Origin: Flectobacillus longus
GTDB taxonomy: Bacteria; Bacteroidota; Bacteroidia; Cytophagales; Spirosomataceae
Length of the DNA: 64,000 nt
Direction: 5' to 3'
Assembly: GCF_030056705.1 (NCBI RefSeq)
Contig: NZ_JASHIC010000020.1
Coordinates: forward strand, 1-64,000
Part shown: piece by piece, positions 17,366 to 26,100 of the stretch
How positions within the stretch are numbered: the first letter of the stretch is position 1
How the letters are laid out: each line of letters opens with the position of its first letter
Translations under genes and position numbers: made by a program
The notes under the pieces: model-generated
Databases searched by the model: none
Seen by the model: only the letters and a program-made list of their open reading frames with translations
Told to the model about the DNA's origin: nothing

Positions 17366-18835
17366 TTAAAGTTGTTTACGAAGGCGGGCCACTGGTATAT
17401 TTAATTGTTCTCGATACTTAGCTACCGTTCTACGGGCAATATTATAACCTTTTTCGTTTAAGTATTTTTCTAGTTTATCATCCGAAAGTGGGTTTTTCTT
17501 TGGTTCATTTTCAATCAACTCTCTCAAGATATTTTTCACTTCACGACTTGAAGCATCTTCGCCAGATTCGGTCGAAATACCTTCTGAGAAAAAGTATTTT
17601 AATAAATATAAGCCAAATTCTGTTTGTACAGATTTGCTACTAGCTACCCTCGATACAGTAGAAATATCCATCTCGATTTCGTTTGCAATATCTTTCAAAA
17701 TCATTGGCTTGAGTTTGGATTCATCGCCTGAGAGAAAAAACTCTTTTTGATAATCCACAATTGCCTGCATGGTTTTTAGAAGTGTTTGCTGGCGTTGTTT
17801 AATAGCGTCAATAAACCATTTAGCCGAATCTAGCTTTTGTTTAATAAAAGTTACAGTTTCTTTAATGGATTTATTGTTTTTATCGCTTTTATCATAGGTT
17901 TCGAGCATCTCGTGAAATGAAGTACTCACACGCAATTCAGGTGCATTTTTTGAATTCAAGAAAATTTCCAACTTCCCATTGTTATTCGTCAGGATAAAGT
18001 CGGGCATTAAGAACTGCGTCACACTCGAATCATCATCCGAAGCTCCAGGTTTGGGATTCAATTTAGTAATCAACGAAATGGCGTCCTTCATTGCTTCATC
18101 GCTGATATTGAGTCGTTTCTGTATTTTTTCGTAGTGCTTTTTTGAAAATTCCTCAAAGTACTCATCTATTATACGTATAGCATCTTGTACACGCGATTCA
18201 CTTTGTGATTTACGGTCTAGTTGAAGAAGTAAACATTCTTTTAGGTCTCTGGCTGCTATACCGGCAGGGTCAAATGTCTGTATGGCACGCAGAACCTCCT
18301 CGACTTCTTCAATGCTGGTATAAACACCTTGTGTAAAAGCAAGGTCGTTTACGATGGCCTGCAAAGGACGTCGAATATAGCCATCGGCTTCAATAGAACC
18401 GATGATTTGTTTGCCAATAGTTTCTTTTGTTTCGTCTAACCGAAGAAAACCGAGTTGAGTATTGAGATGGTCTGTCAAGCTCTCCATCATCATAATGGGC
18501 ATTTCTTTATCTTCTTCCTCACCACCGTTTCCATCACCCTGCATTTTGTAGCCATTGTAATCATCATGAAGATAAGAGTCTATATCTAAATCTCTATCTT
18601 CATAATCGGCAAACTCATCCTCGTTAAAATCATCGAATTCTTCGTCAAACTCATCCTTCTGCTCTTGAACATCATTGTCCATCTCCATGCCTTCTTCTAA
18701 AGCTGGATTTATCTCAAGCTCCTCTTCAATTCTAGCCGCTAGCTCAAACGTTGGGATTTGTAAGAGCTTTATAAACTGAATCTGTTGTGGTGATAGTCGC
18801 TGCTGAAGCGACTGGTTTAAGGATAGTTTTTGCAT
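17366..18835 (-). CDS. rpoN: RNA polymerase sigma-54 factor
   Basis: The 489-residue protein has all three sigma-54 regions. Region I is the Gln/Leu-rich start (SLNQSLQQRLSPQQIQFIKLLQIPTFEL), which contacts activators. Region II (about residues 48-105) is an unusually long acidic linker rich in DE. The core-binding domain spans about 115-350. The C-terminal DNA-binding region ends in the RpoN box ARRTVAKYREQLNIP, which reads the -24 promoter element. It drives activator-dependent transcription from -24/-12 promoters. No enhancer-binding protein is nearby. The upstream 370-nt spacer carries a small CAACAAT/ATTGTTG hairpin (18921-18942) in the likely leader. Confidence 0.97.
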   Translation of the reverse strand: MQKLSLNQSLQQRLSPQQIQFIKLLQIPTFELAARIEEELEINPALEEGMEMDNDVQEQKDEFDEEFDDFNEDEFADYEDRDLDIDSYLHDDYNGYKMQGDGNGGEEEDKEMPIMMMESLTDHLNTQLGFLRLDETKETIGKQIIGSIEADGYIRRPLQAIVNDLAFTQGVYTSIEEVEEVLRAIQTFDPAGIAARDLKECLLLQLDRKSQSESRVQDAIRIIDEYFEEFSKKHYEKIQKRLNISDEAMKDAISLITKLNPKPGASDDDSSVTQFLMPDFILTNNNGKLEIFLNSKNAPELRVSTSFHEMLETYDKSDKNNKSIKETVTFIKQKLDSAKWFIDAIKQRQQTLLKTMQAIVDYQKEFFLSGDESKLKPMILKDIANEIEMDISTVSRVASSKSVQTEFGLYLLKYFFSEGISTESGEDASSREVKNILRELIENEPKKNPLSDDKLEKYLNEKGYNIARRTVAKYREQLNIPVARLRKQL

Positions 18836-19205
18836 ATTTTATGAGTTGTAAGGATTACTGTAGAAACATCCATCAAGATTGGTATGAGGTTTGATGACGG
18901 TCTTTCGCTTCACCCTCTATCAACAATCTTGCCAAATTGTTGTATAAAAATAATTAAGATGTTTGATAAATCCCAAACACAAATAATCATTTAGAGTAAA
19001 TGGTTAAAAAACAAATACTTATATTTTAATTTTTTTTTCACCCTTTTATGAAAAACTTATGAAAAGTAATTCTTCATTCGGTATTTGACAGAATTGTAAG
19101 TAATTTTGAATAGTAGGTAACCAAAATGGCAATCCTATTTACTAAAATACCTCCGTATTGAAGTATAAAGAAGATTTATTCAAATACATTTTGTAAAACT
19201 AGACA
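18836..19205. other. divergent spacer between rpoN and asnS
   Basis: No gene is seen. For asnS there is a TAATTTTG (19101-19108) matching TAnnTTTG about 100 nt before the start; for rpoN the leader holds the hairpin at 18921-18942. The rest is AT-rich. Confidence 0.4.
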
Positions 19206-20651
19206 ATGCAAATCAAACAAATCTTAGCAGAAGCGGCTGTAGGCTCAGAAATTACAGTAAAAGGCTGGGTAAGAACCAAGCGTGAATCTAAAAACGTTAC
19301 TTTCATTAATATAAATGATGGTTCGGTTATTCACAATATCCAGGCTGTGGCTGAGGCAGGTGTTTTGAATGAGGAAACTCAAAAACTCATTACTACGGGT
19401 GCATGTGTAGCCATTACAGGAACTTTAATCGAGTCACAAGGTTCAGGTCAAAAGGTAGAATTACAAGTAAAATCAGCACTTGTATATGGTACTGCTGACC
19501 CTGAGAAATATCCATTACAACCTAAAAAACACTCATTGGAGTTTTTGAGAGAAATTGGTCACTTGCGTCCTCGTACAAATACATTCTCAGCAATACTTCG
19601 TGTTCGTCATACTTTGGCTTATGCTATTCATAAATACTTCAACGACAATGGTTTCTTCTATCTTCATACTCCAATCATTACTGGTTCGGATGCTGAAGGT
19701 GCAGGCGAAATGTTTCGTGTTACTACGCTCGACCCTAAGAATCCGCCATTGAACGAAGATGGTTCTGTAAACTATAAAGAAGACTTCTTTGGTCGTGAAA
19801 CAAACCTAACGGTTTCGGGTCAGTTGGAAGGTGAATTAGGCGCTATGGCTTTATCAAAAGTTTATACTTTTGGCCCTACGTTCCGTGCTGAAAACTCAAA
19901 CACTGCTCGTCACTTAGCTGAGTTCTGGATGATTGAGCCAGAAGTGGCGTTCTATGAATTAGAAGATAACATGGCTTTGGCAGAAGATTTCACTAAATAT
20001 GTTATCAGATATGCCCTTGAAAACTGCTATGATGACTTGGTATTCTTGGAAGGTCGCTTGAAAGAAGAAGAGAAAAACAAGAAACAAGAAGAGCGTTCTG
20101 AATTAGCGCTTATCGAAAAATTGAAATTTGTGATTGACAACGACTATGTCAAGTTGACATATACCGAAGCAATTCAAATTTTGTTGAGCTCAAAACGTCA
20201 TAAAGAAGGTAAATTCCAATATCCTGTAGCTTGGGGTATCGACTTGCAATCTGAGCATGAGCGTTATTTGGTAGAAAAACACTTCAAAAAACCAGTTATC
20301 TTAACCAACTATCCGAAAGACATCAAGGCTTTCTATATGAAACTAGATGAAGTTTCTGATGATGTTCCAGGGCAAACTGTACGTGCTATGGACGTATTAT
20401 TCCCAGGTATTGGTGAAATCATTGGTGGTTCACAACGTGAAGATAACTACGAAAAATTGGCACAACGTTGTCAAGAAGTAGGTATCCCTATCGAATCTAT
20501 TTGGTGGTATTTGGAAACTCGTCAGTTTGGTACAGCACCACACGCTGGTTTCGGTATTGGTTTCGAACGTTTGGTGATGTTTGTTACAGGTATGACTAAT
20601 ATTCGTGACGTAATTCCTTTCCCTCGTACGCCAAAAACTGCTGAGTTCTAG
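19206..20651 (+). CDS. asnS: asparaginyl-tRNA synthetase
   Basis: AsnRS charges tRNA-Asn with Asn. It is a class II synthetase of 481 residues, the usual length. The N-terminal OB fold (about residues 15-105, [28 protein letters not shown]) reads the anticodon. The catalytic domain has class II motif 1 (around [19 protein letters not shown]), motif 2 ([24 protein letters not shown]) and motif 3 ([16 protein letters not shown] with FPRTP after it). It ends in [10 protein letters not shown], as AsnRS proteins do. Monocistronic. A sense-orientation 35-bp repeat and then a terminator follow the stop codon. Confidence 0.98.
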   Translation: MQIKQILAEAAVGSEITVKGWVRTKRESKNVTFININDGSVIHNIQAVAEAGVLNEETQKLITTGACVAITGTLIESQGSGQKVELQVKSALVYGTADPEKYPLQPKKHSLEFLREIGHLRPRTNTFSAILRVRHTLAYAIHKYFNDNGFFYLHTPIITGSDAEGAGEMFRVTTLDPKNPPLNEDGSVNYKEDFFGRETNLTVSGQLEGELGAMALSKVYTFGPTFRAENSNTARHLAEFWMIEPEVAFYELEDNMALAEDFTKYVIRYALENCYDDLVFLEGRLKEEEKNKKQEERSELALIEKLKFVIDNDYVKLTYTEAIQILLSSKRHKEGKFQYPVAWGIDLQSEHERYLVEKHFKKPVILTNYPKDIKAFYMKLDEVSDDVPGQTVRAMDVLFPGIGEIIGGSQREDNYEKLAQRCQEVGIPIESIWWYLETRQFGTAPHAGFGIGFERLVMFVTGMTNIRDVIPFPRTPKTAEF

Positions 20652-20655
20652 GAAA

Positions 20656-20690
20656 TAGTTAGTAGTTATACGTATATCTGTTATTAGAAG
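20656..20690 (+). repeat. 35-bp post-stop repeat, copy C
   Basis: The copy starts 5 nt after the asnS stop. It begins TAGTTAGTAGTTA, has the core CGTATATC and ends GTTATTAGAAG. The copy after cdaA (41279-41313) is identical at 30 of 35 positions. Two shorter relatives follow gapN (minus strand) and the VIT1 gene. Confidence 0.7.
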
Positions 20691-20736
20691 ATAATCAGAA
20701 TGATATATCTTGTATGCTACAGAAATAAACAATTTT

Positions 20737-20781
20737 AAAGGTTGTGTTGATATTTGTAAAAATGTCGACACAACCTTTTTT
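20737..20781 (+). terminator. terminator of asnS
   Basis: AAAGGTTGTGT (20737-20747) pairs with ACACAACCTTT (20768-20778), followed by more T residues. The loop is about 20 nt. Confidence 0.85.
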
Positions 20782-20895
20782 ATTATTCTACATTGGTATT
20801 GTATTTCTACCTTTATGGTAAAATGATTGAAAATGAATATCTTTATTTGAGAATACACTTCAAAATCAACATACGCATTTAAACTCTTTTTTGAT

Positions 20896-21363
20896 ATGAA
20901 AAAAATTATATTAACCTTCTCCATCATCCTAGGTATTACGGCATCTCTATCTGCTCAGTCGGCTGATGAAACTGCTGTGAAAGCGGTAATCGACCAGCTA
21001 TTTACGGGTATGCAAAAACATGATACCACTATGATTAAAGCGGTTTTTCACTCATCTATCCGAATGCAGTCGATAGGAATGAGTCGTAAAACCCAGCAAA
21101 TAGAGCTTACAACCGAACACGGAATTGCCGATTTTGTCAAACAAATTGGCTCGCTACCTGCCAGTTTGGCAATTGAAGAAAGATTATTGAGCTATGAAAT
21201 CAGAATCGATGGGCAGATGGCAACTGCTTGGACGCCTTATGAGTTTTATGCCAATGGAAAATTCAGTCATTGTGGCGTCGATGCCTTCCAGCTTTTCAAA
21301 ACCCCAGAAGGTTGGAAAATCATCGCACTAGCTGATACTCGTAGAAAAGATTGTGGCAAGTAA
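20896..21363 (+). CDS. secreted NTF2/SnoaL-like protein
   Basis: The 155-residue protein has a signal peptide (MKKIILTFSIILGITASLSAQ, cut before SADE) and a single cone-shaped NTF2-like domain of the DUF4440/SnoaL group: DETAVKAVIDQLFTGMQKHDTTMIKAVFHSS, then a central strand-turn set, then ATAWTPYEFYANGKFSHCGVDAFQLFKTPEGWKIIALADTR. Such proteins bind small ligands or act as simple enzymes; here the role is unknown. It is monocistronic; the stop is followed by a run of TGATT repeats similar to the AATCAC box of the composite elements, then by the leader of the PtuAB-like operon. Confidence 0.85.
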   Translation: MKKIILTFSIILGITASLSAQSADETAVKAVIDQLFTGMQKHDTTMIKAVFHSSIRMQSIGMSRKTQQIELTTEHGIADFVKQIGSLPASLAIEERLLSYEIRIDGQMATAWTPYEFYANGKFSHCGVDAFQLFKTPEGWKIIALADTRRKDCGK

Positions 21364-21390
21364 TATTGAGTGATTGGTGATTTAGTGATT
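21364..21390 (+). repeat. AATCAC-type short-period repeat after the NTF2-like gene
   Basis: Directly after the stop codon the sense strand reads TGAGTGATTGGTGATTTAG, then TGATT. The complement, AATCACTAAATCACCAATCA, matches the right box of the composite repeats at 9895, 36918 and 57396, again in sense orientation to the gene it follows. Confidence 0.55.
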
Positions 21391-21440
21391 AAAAAATCTA
21401 ATTCCTTTTTACTAGCTATTAGTCCAGCTTTAAAAAATAA

Positions 21441-21531
21441 GTTCAAGACTAAGCCTTGAACTAGGCATTTGCCATTTAGGCATGTTAAAGCATTAATTTA
21501 GTAGGTCAGTTCAAGGGACTGGCCTTTTTTT
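21441..21531 (+). promoter_or_regulatory. structured leader with switchable terminator before the PtuAB-like operon
   Basis: Segment 1 (GTTCAAG, 21441-21447) pairs with segment 2 (CCTTGAAC, 21454-21461). Segment 3 (GTTCAAGG, 21509-21516) can also pair with segment 2 over all eight bases. Segment 3 lies in the arm and loop of an intrinsic terminator: GGTCAGT (21504-21510) pairs with ACTGGCC (21518-21524), followed by seven T (21525-21531). Segment 2 pairing with 3 would break the terminator, as in an attenuator. The start codon of the ATPase gene is 31 nt further. It could instead be a small RNA or the terminator of the NTF2-like gene. Confidence 0.5.
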
Positions 21532-21561
21532 AGTTATTTTGCGAGGAAAATATCCATTACC

Positions 21562-22887
21562 ATGAAGCTAACAGAACTACATATCAAAGACTATAATCAA
21601 TTTGAAGATTTCAAATTAGACCTCACCTATCCTGAAGGACACCGAAAAGCAGGTCAAGCCTTAGATAAAGTATGTTTTATTGGTCAAAGTGGTACTGGGA
21701 AGACGAGTTTGATAGAGTTGATAGGAAAAACCCTTGACTCTATAATATCGACATCTCAAAAGGGGAATGAATTTTCCTATACTAAAATAAGTACAGAGTT
21801 ACAGATTAAATTTGATAATGGTATTGTTGCAACAATTAAACTAGATCATCAACAACCACTTATCTCCTTCATAGGTGAGAAAACATACATGCTATATCTC
21901 AGTAAAGCAAATAATCCTCTATCAAACATTAATACTAATAAATTTTACTTATCCAAAATATATTATTTTCCTGATTATGTACCATTACAAAAACAAGTTC
22001 TTGATGAAAAAACTTCTTTCAACAAAGATGCTAACTTCATTAATTTCGGAGAGGTAGATTTTAAAGAGAATTGGTCACTAATCAACGACGCCATTATAAA
22101 AGACCGTGAACTAGAAATAAAAAATAGTCTTGAAACATCCAAAGCGCTGCAAAATTCAGAATTATCAAATGATGACATTCTTAAAATAAGACAAAACTAT
22201 ATAAACTGGCGTAAAAGCTCACCAAATCCAATTGTCGACCTTGCAGAAAACTTTCTAGATAAAATATTAAATCGCTTTAATCTAAAGGTAAAGACCGAGC
22301 TTGATTTTGAGAGGAAAGAAGATATAGAAACTATCAAAATTCAAACTCGTCAAGGCGAGGATATACCTTTTGATGCCCTCAGTACAGGTACAAAACAAGT
22401 GATACTTACGGCATTGCCTCTTTATGGTCTAAAACCTGAAAAAGCAATTATTCTTTTTGATGAGCCTGAAAGGTCATTATATCCTGACATTCAAAAAGAA
22501 ATTGTTGATTTTTATACGAGTATGGCAAAAGATAGTCAATTCTTTTTTGCTACGCACTCACCACTTATTGCCTCCTCATTTGAACCGTGGGAAATTATAG
22601 AATTAAAATTTAACGAGAAAGGTAAGGTATATCAAGAGAAATATTATGAAGGAGAGAAACATGTCGATAACTACACTATTAATCCTCAGTATTTGACATG
22701 GACAGGTATTTTACAAAAGGTTTTTGACTTAGAACAAGAAAGTAATCCACTAAGAGATAGACAATTGATAGAGTTAGCAACCTTGGAAAGTAAGTTAAAG
22801 CATAACTCATTGACCCCTGAAAAGAAAAAGGAAACCTTTGAGAAATATCAAAAACTAGCTACACTATTAAATTGGGAATTGAAATAA
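21562..22887 (+). CDS. PtuA-like AAA/ABC-type ATPase (defence operon, first gene)
   Basis: The 441-residue protein has an SMC/RecF/OLD-type ATPase fold. Walker A is FIGQSGTGKTSL (about residues 39-50), the ABC signature is ALSTGTKQVIL (about 272-282), Walker B is AIILFDEPERSLYPD (about 296-310) and the switch His is in FFFATHSPLIASS (about 327-340). The insert between Walker A and the signature is helical and charged. The length, signature and next gene fit PtuA of the Septu antiphage system and the ATPase of retron-Ec78-type effectors. No reverse transcriptase or TOPRIM domain is present. The next gene starts 1 nt after the stop, so translation is coupled. Base use is more AT-rich than in the flanking genes, as expected for acquired defence genes. 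Confidence 0.85.
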   Translation: MKLTELHIKDYNQFEDFKLDLTYPEGHRKAGQALDKVCFIGQSGTGKTSLIELIGKTLDSIISTSQKGNEFSYTKISTELQIKFDNGIVATIKLDHQQPLISFIGEKTYMLYLSKANNPLSNINTNKFYLSKIYYFPDYVPLQKQVLDEKTSFNKDANFINFGEVDFKENWSLINDAIIKDRELEIKNSLETSKALQNSELSNDDILKIRQNYINWRKSSPNPIVDLAENFLDKILNRFNLKVKTELDFERKEDIETIKIQTRQGEDIPFDALSTGTKQVILTALPLYGLKPEKAIILFDEPERSLYPDIQKEIVDFYTSMAKDSQFFFATHSPLIASSFEPWEIIELKFNEKGKVYQEKYYEGEKHVDNYTINPQYLTWTGILQKVFDLEQESNPLRDRQLIELATLESKLKHNSLTPEKKKETFEKYQKLATLLNWELK

Positions 22888-22888
22888 G

Positions 22889-23545
22889 ATGAAAAGAATA
22901 GACAAATCAGTCATACTATCTACTGCCTATAAAAAATGGGAAGAAAATCTGGAAGCTCATCAGTGTCCACATCCTGCATATAATTCATCAAAAGGAATGT
23001 TCTATCATGACATAATCATGAATCTATATCATTGTCAAAATGGATTATGTGCATACACAGAAAAATCACTCATTCTAACAGGTTTAGAAAACCATTGTTG
23101 GAATCAACAAGGACGCTATTCAGCAGATTTACCATCTCATTTTGGAGAATTAGAGCACTTTGATGAAAGGTTAAAATCCAATAAAGGTTGGCTATGGGAT
23201 AATTTATTTATGGTTGATGGAAAAGTTAATCGTAAAAAAAGTTCGAGGGGAGTAAATAATATTTTAAAGCCTGATTTACCAGAATATGACCCCTTTTTAT
23301 TACTTTCTTATGACCACAAAAAACATATCTTTTTTGCCAATACACAGAATACAGATTTAACAGAAGAAGATATCAATAGCATCAATGATATGATAGATAT
23401 TCTTGGTATAAACTACGTCAAAGATTGGAGACGAAAGGAAATAACCTCAAGAATAAAAGCCTTAGAATTTGGTCTTGAACCTGCTCCACTTACTGAATAT
23501 CATACGGCATTCGAAATGACCAAACGAAATTTAGGTTTAGTATAA
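22889..23545 (+). CDS. PtuB-like HNH-type nuclease (defence operon, second gene)
   Basis: The 218-residue protein fits the HNH nuclease partner of a PtuA-like ATPase. The beta-beta-alpha metal core can be read as CQNGLCAYTEKSL (about residues 49-61), GELEHFDE (about 86-93) with the first-strand His, and WDNLFMVDGKVNRKKS (about 104-119), where Asn and the basic tail match the end of HNH motifs. The usual CxxC knuckle is CAYC; here the second Cys is Thr, and the later CxxC is DGKVN, so the structural zinc site looks lost. It would act as the DNA-cutting effector gated by the ATPase. No signal peptide. Nuclease assignment is by motif pattern and context, not by close similarity. Confidence 0.75.
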   Translation: MKRIDKSVILSTAYKKWEENLEAHQCPHPAYNSSKGMFYHDIIMNLYHCQNGLCAYTEKSLILTGLENHCWNQQGRYSADLPSHFGELEHFDERLKSNKGWLWDNLFMVDGKVNRKKSSRGVNNILKPDLPEYDPFLLLSYDHKKHIFFANTQNTDLTEEDINSINDMIDILGINYVKDWRRKEITSRIKALEFGLEPAPLTEYHTAFEMTKRNLGLV

Positions 23546-23576
23546 TTGTTAAACCAATACCATTAGACATTATCCC

Positions 23577-23951
23577 ATGATTCAATTCCCTAAATTTTTT
23601 AAAAGCCTCAGTTATGCTTTTCAGGGCTTAGGAATGTTGCTGAAAGAAAATAACTTTCGGATACATCTGCTTATCTTCGGTTTTGGGCTTTTATTTGGTT
23701 GGTTTTTCGATATTACCGTTACGGAGTGGCTATTTGTGGTATTGGGTAATGGACTAGCTATTGCATCGGAAGGGTTTAATTCTGCCATTGAAGCGGTTGT
23801 AGATTTGGCTTCTCCAGACTTTCATCCTTTGGCCAAAAAAGCTAAAGATATTGCTGCTGGCTCAGTTTGGATTACAGCGATGGCTTCTATGATTTGTCAT
23901 ATTATTATCTTTTTGCCTAAAATTATTACTTTTGTAGAAAACCTATTATAG
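23577..23951 (+). CDS. diacylglycerol kinase family protein (DgkA/undecaprenol kinase type)
   Basis: The 124-residue integral membrane kinase phosphorylates a lipid alcohol (undecaprenol in most Gram-positives, diacylglycerol in E. coli). The family signature is complete: EGFNSAIEAVVDLASPDFHPLAKKAKDIAAGSV (about residues 60-92), with the catalytic Glu and the metal-binding Glu/Asn. Three membrane helices are seen. The first helix region is slightly short compared with the usual form, where two helices precede the signature. The position, 31 nt after the PtuB-like gene, allows read-through, but it is more likely an ordinary chromosomal neighbour. Confidence 0.93.
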   Translation: MIQFPKFFKSLSYAFQGLGMLLKENNFRIHLLIFGFGLLFGWFFDITVTEWLFVVLGNGLAIASEGFNSAIEAVVDLASPDFHPLAKKAKDIAAGSVWITAMASMICHIIIFLPKIITFVENLL

Positions 23952-24011
23952 AAGAGGGAGCATAAAATACGCCCCCTTTCTTTATCGCTCATTCATTTAT
24001 CCATAAAATGC

Positions 24012-25706
24012 TTATTTCTTCTTTCTCACATTTTTCCAAATAAAAAATCCTCCTAAAAGCACCATTATCACAATTGCTCCTATGGCTAACTTTGTCCAAA
24101 CTAACGGATTTACATGTTCTTCTTCGGTTATGACTATTAGTTGATTGGCTTTCTGATTTTTGAGTACTTGCTTATATCCTCCCGTCCAATGCACAATGAT
24201 TTCATCGACCTGAGTTGCATTTCCGAGCCCGAAATGAGCAAAAGTGGCATTTTGTGATAAATGGCTTGACCCTCCTCCGTCTATTTCACGAATTTGATGC
24301 TTGCCATTAACAACTATCTCTACTTTAGAACCCAAACCATGCGTTTCGGCTTGAATACCTTTCAAGGCAATTTTTATCCAATTCCCTTTTGCCCCATCAT
24401 TTCGGTATAAATGAGTGACCGATTCTGCTGGAAAATTGGGTAATACAGGCTTCTGATTAACTACTAATAAATCCAAGTCGCCATCATTGTCATAATCTAA
24501 CACGACAGAACCACGTCCAAGTCCATAATCATTTACGCCTTTGAGTCCTGCCAAGTCGGTAAACTTACCATTGTTATTTTCGAAATAGAAATCGGCCATT
24601 GGTACACAATTGGGATTCAAATCGCCATTGACCACAAACAAATCTAGGTCACCATCGTGGTCAAAATCGGCAAAATTTGCGCCCCAGCTAATTGTAATTG
24701 TATTAAGACCCACCTCCGCAGTTTTGTCAGAAAAAGGCTTGCCTGCCCCATTATTGACCATGAACTTATTAAAACGAATATTGGTGAAAAAGTAATCCAA
24801 CAATCCGTCATCGTTATAATCGCCAATGGCAGTTCCCATCGAATTAATTTTCAAGTCCATCCCTAATTTAGGTGCTACGTCATTGAAATAACTCATAGGA
24901 TATTGGTTGTCCAATAATAGGTTAGGGGTTTTTTTATACCCAAAATCATGGTTGACTATCAAATCTTGGTCACCATCGTTGTCATAATCTGTAAAAACGC
25001 CTCCAAAACCAAAGCCTTTGTGCGAAAGTCCATAGTTTTTATATTCATCTTTAAAACCCTTTCCTTGTTGGTTAATCAGTAAATTTCCTTCTCCAATTTG
25101 ATTAGCTCCAACAATCATCGAAGCATTGATAGTACTCAAATCGCCAGGGTATTGAGTAAAATAATTTCCTACATATAAATCTGGATAACCATCGGCATTG
25201 ACATCGCCAAAATTGGCTCCTGTACTAAAAGTGTGTAGTTTACCCAACCCATATTCTTTGGTAGCATCTCTGAAAGTATTGTTTTGGTTATTCAAAAAAA
25301 GCAGATTGATTTCTCGCGGAATCACTTTTTTTGTTCCTTTTGACGTAATAGTTGTGATATATAAATCTACCCAGCCATCACGATTTACGTCGGCTGCTAC
25401 GGCTCCTTGTGTTAAGAACTTTCGGGTTTTGATAAGTCCTGAGCTTAAATAGATATTCGTAAAAGTGCCATTTCGATTATTGAGATACAAAACGTCATTA
25501 GCTTTTCCGCCTGCGATAAAAATATCGTCAAACCCATCGTTATTAATGTCTAACACACATGCACCTCCTCCCAAAAAGCCTTCGAATACTTCGAATTGGT
25601 GATTGATGCCTGCTTGTATTGAAACATCAGTAAACATTTTTTGCGCTTGCATAATAGTAGTGCTCGCAAGAAACACTAGTCCTAATTTTAGTAAAGGGTT
25701 AATCAT
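24012..25706 (-). CDS. CRTAC1-like VCBS/FG-GAP repeat protein with ASPIC/UnbV domain and C-terminal membrane anchor
   Basis: This secreted protein has a signal peptide (MINPLLKLGLVFLASTTIMQA) if it starts at ATG 25706; the frame extends to 25823 but that extension is not signal-like. Residues about 30-430 hold six or more FG-GAP/VCBS blades with Ca-binding loops such as DINNDGFDD, DVNRDGWVD, DYDNDGDQD and DFDHDGDLD, giving a beta-propeller. Residues about 440-525 are the ASPIC/UnbV module (LGSKVEIVVNGKHQ, HFGLGNATQVDEIIVHW). The last 30 residues are a hydrophobic helix (AIGAIVIMVLLGGFFIW) plus KNVRKKK, which is unusual in this family and suggests a tail anchor. It is the last gene of the locus with the haloperoxidase and SusCD. 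Confidence 0.88.
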   Translation of the reverse strand: MINPLLKLGLVFLASTTIMQAQKMFTDVSIQAGINHQFEVFEGFLGGGACVLDINNDGFDDIFIAGGKANDVLYLNNRNGTFTNIYLSSGLIKTRKFLTQGAVAADVNRDGWVDLYITTITSKGTKKVIPREINLLFLNNQNNTFRDATKEYGLGKLHTFSTGANFGDVNADGYPDLYVGNYFTQYPGDLSTINASMIVGANQIGEGNLLINQQGKGFKDEYKNYGLSHKGFGFGGVFTDYDNDGDQDLIVNHDFGYKKTPNLLLDNQYPMSYFNDVAPKLGMDLKINSMGTAIGDYNDDGLLDYFFTNIRFNKFMVNNGAGKPFSDKTAEVGLNTITISWGANFADFDHDGDLDLFVVNGDLNPNCVPMADFYFENNNGKFTDLAGLKGVNDYGLGRGSVVLDYDNDGDLDLLVVNQKPVLPNFPAESVTHLYRNDGAKGNWIKIALKGIQAETHGLGSKVEIVVNGKHQIREIDGGGSSHLSQNATFAHFGLGNATQVDEIIVHWTGGYKQVLKNQKANQLIVITEEEHVNPLVWTKLAIGAIVIMVLLGGFFIWKNVRKKK

Positions 25707-26100
25707 AGAAATTTGCTTAAAGAGATAAAAGAGAATAGTCACTTGAACGTTGATATGGCTAATGATGCAACTCATCATCAGGCGTATTTCGTCCAGTAGG
25801 ACACAAAAAGAAAACCCTTGCAATTGTATAACTGCAAAACATAATCTATCCTTAAAATCAGTAGAGCGCCAAAGCTGGCCAATTGAGCATCATGAATGAG
25901 CGCAAAAGTCTCATTCAAATATCAAGTAGTATAACAATAGCTCATAGGGATATAGTGGTAGGTGTCAAACTTGAGCTATGTTAGATATTTTAGTATTAAT
26001 ACTTGTAGGTTTTAGTAGTAAAATGACTTAAAATTGGTGAGTTTTACATTGATTTACTATCTGTAAAGTCAATTATAAGGCACACTCTTTCCAGTTTCTA
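25707..26100. other. non-coding spacer between CRTAC1-like and haloperoxidase genes
   Basis: About 390 nt with no supportable gene, which is large for co-transcribed genes. The CRTAC1-like gene may therefore have its own promoter here. No clear TAnnTTTG on the minus strand was found. Confidence 0.4.

Noticed and set aside
20430-20927. 165-codon minus-strand frame over the asnS end
   Set aside because: It overlaps asnS, the terminator and the start of the next gene, with no domain and low-complexity composition.
21441-21531. Retron ncRNA for the PtuAB-like genes
   Set aside because: No reverse transcriptase gene is near and no msr/msd-type flanking inverted repeats are seen.
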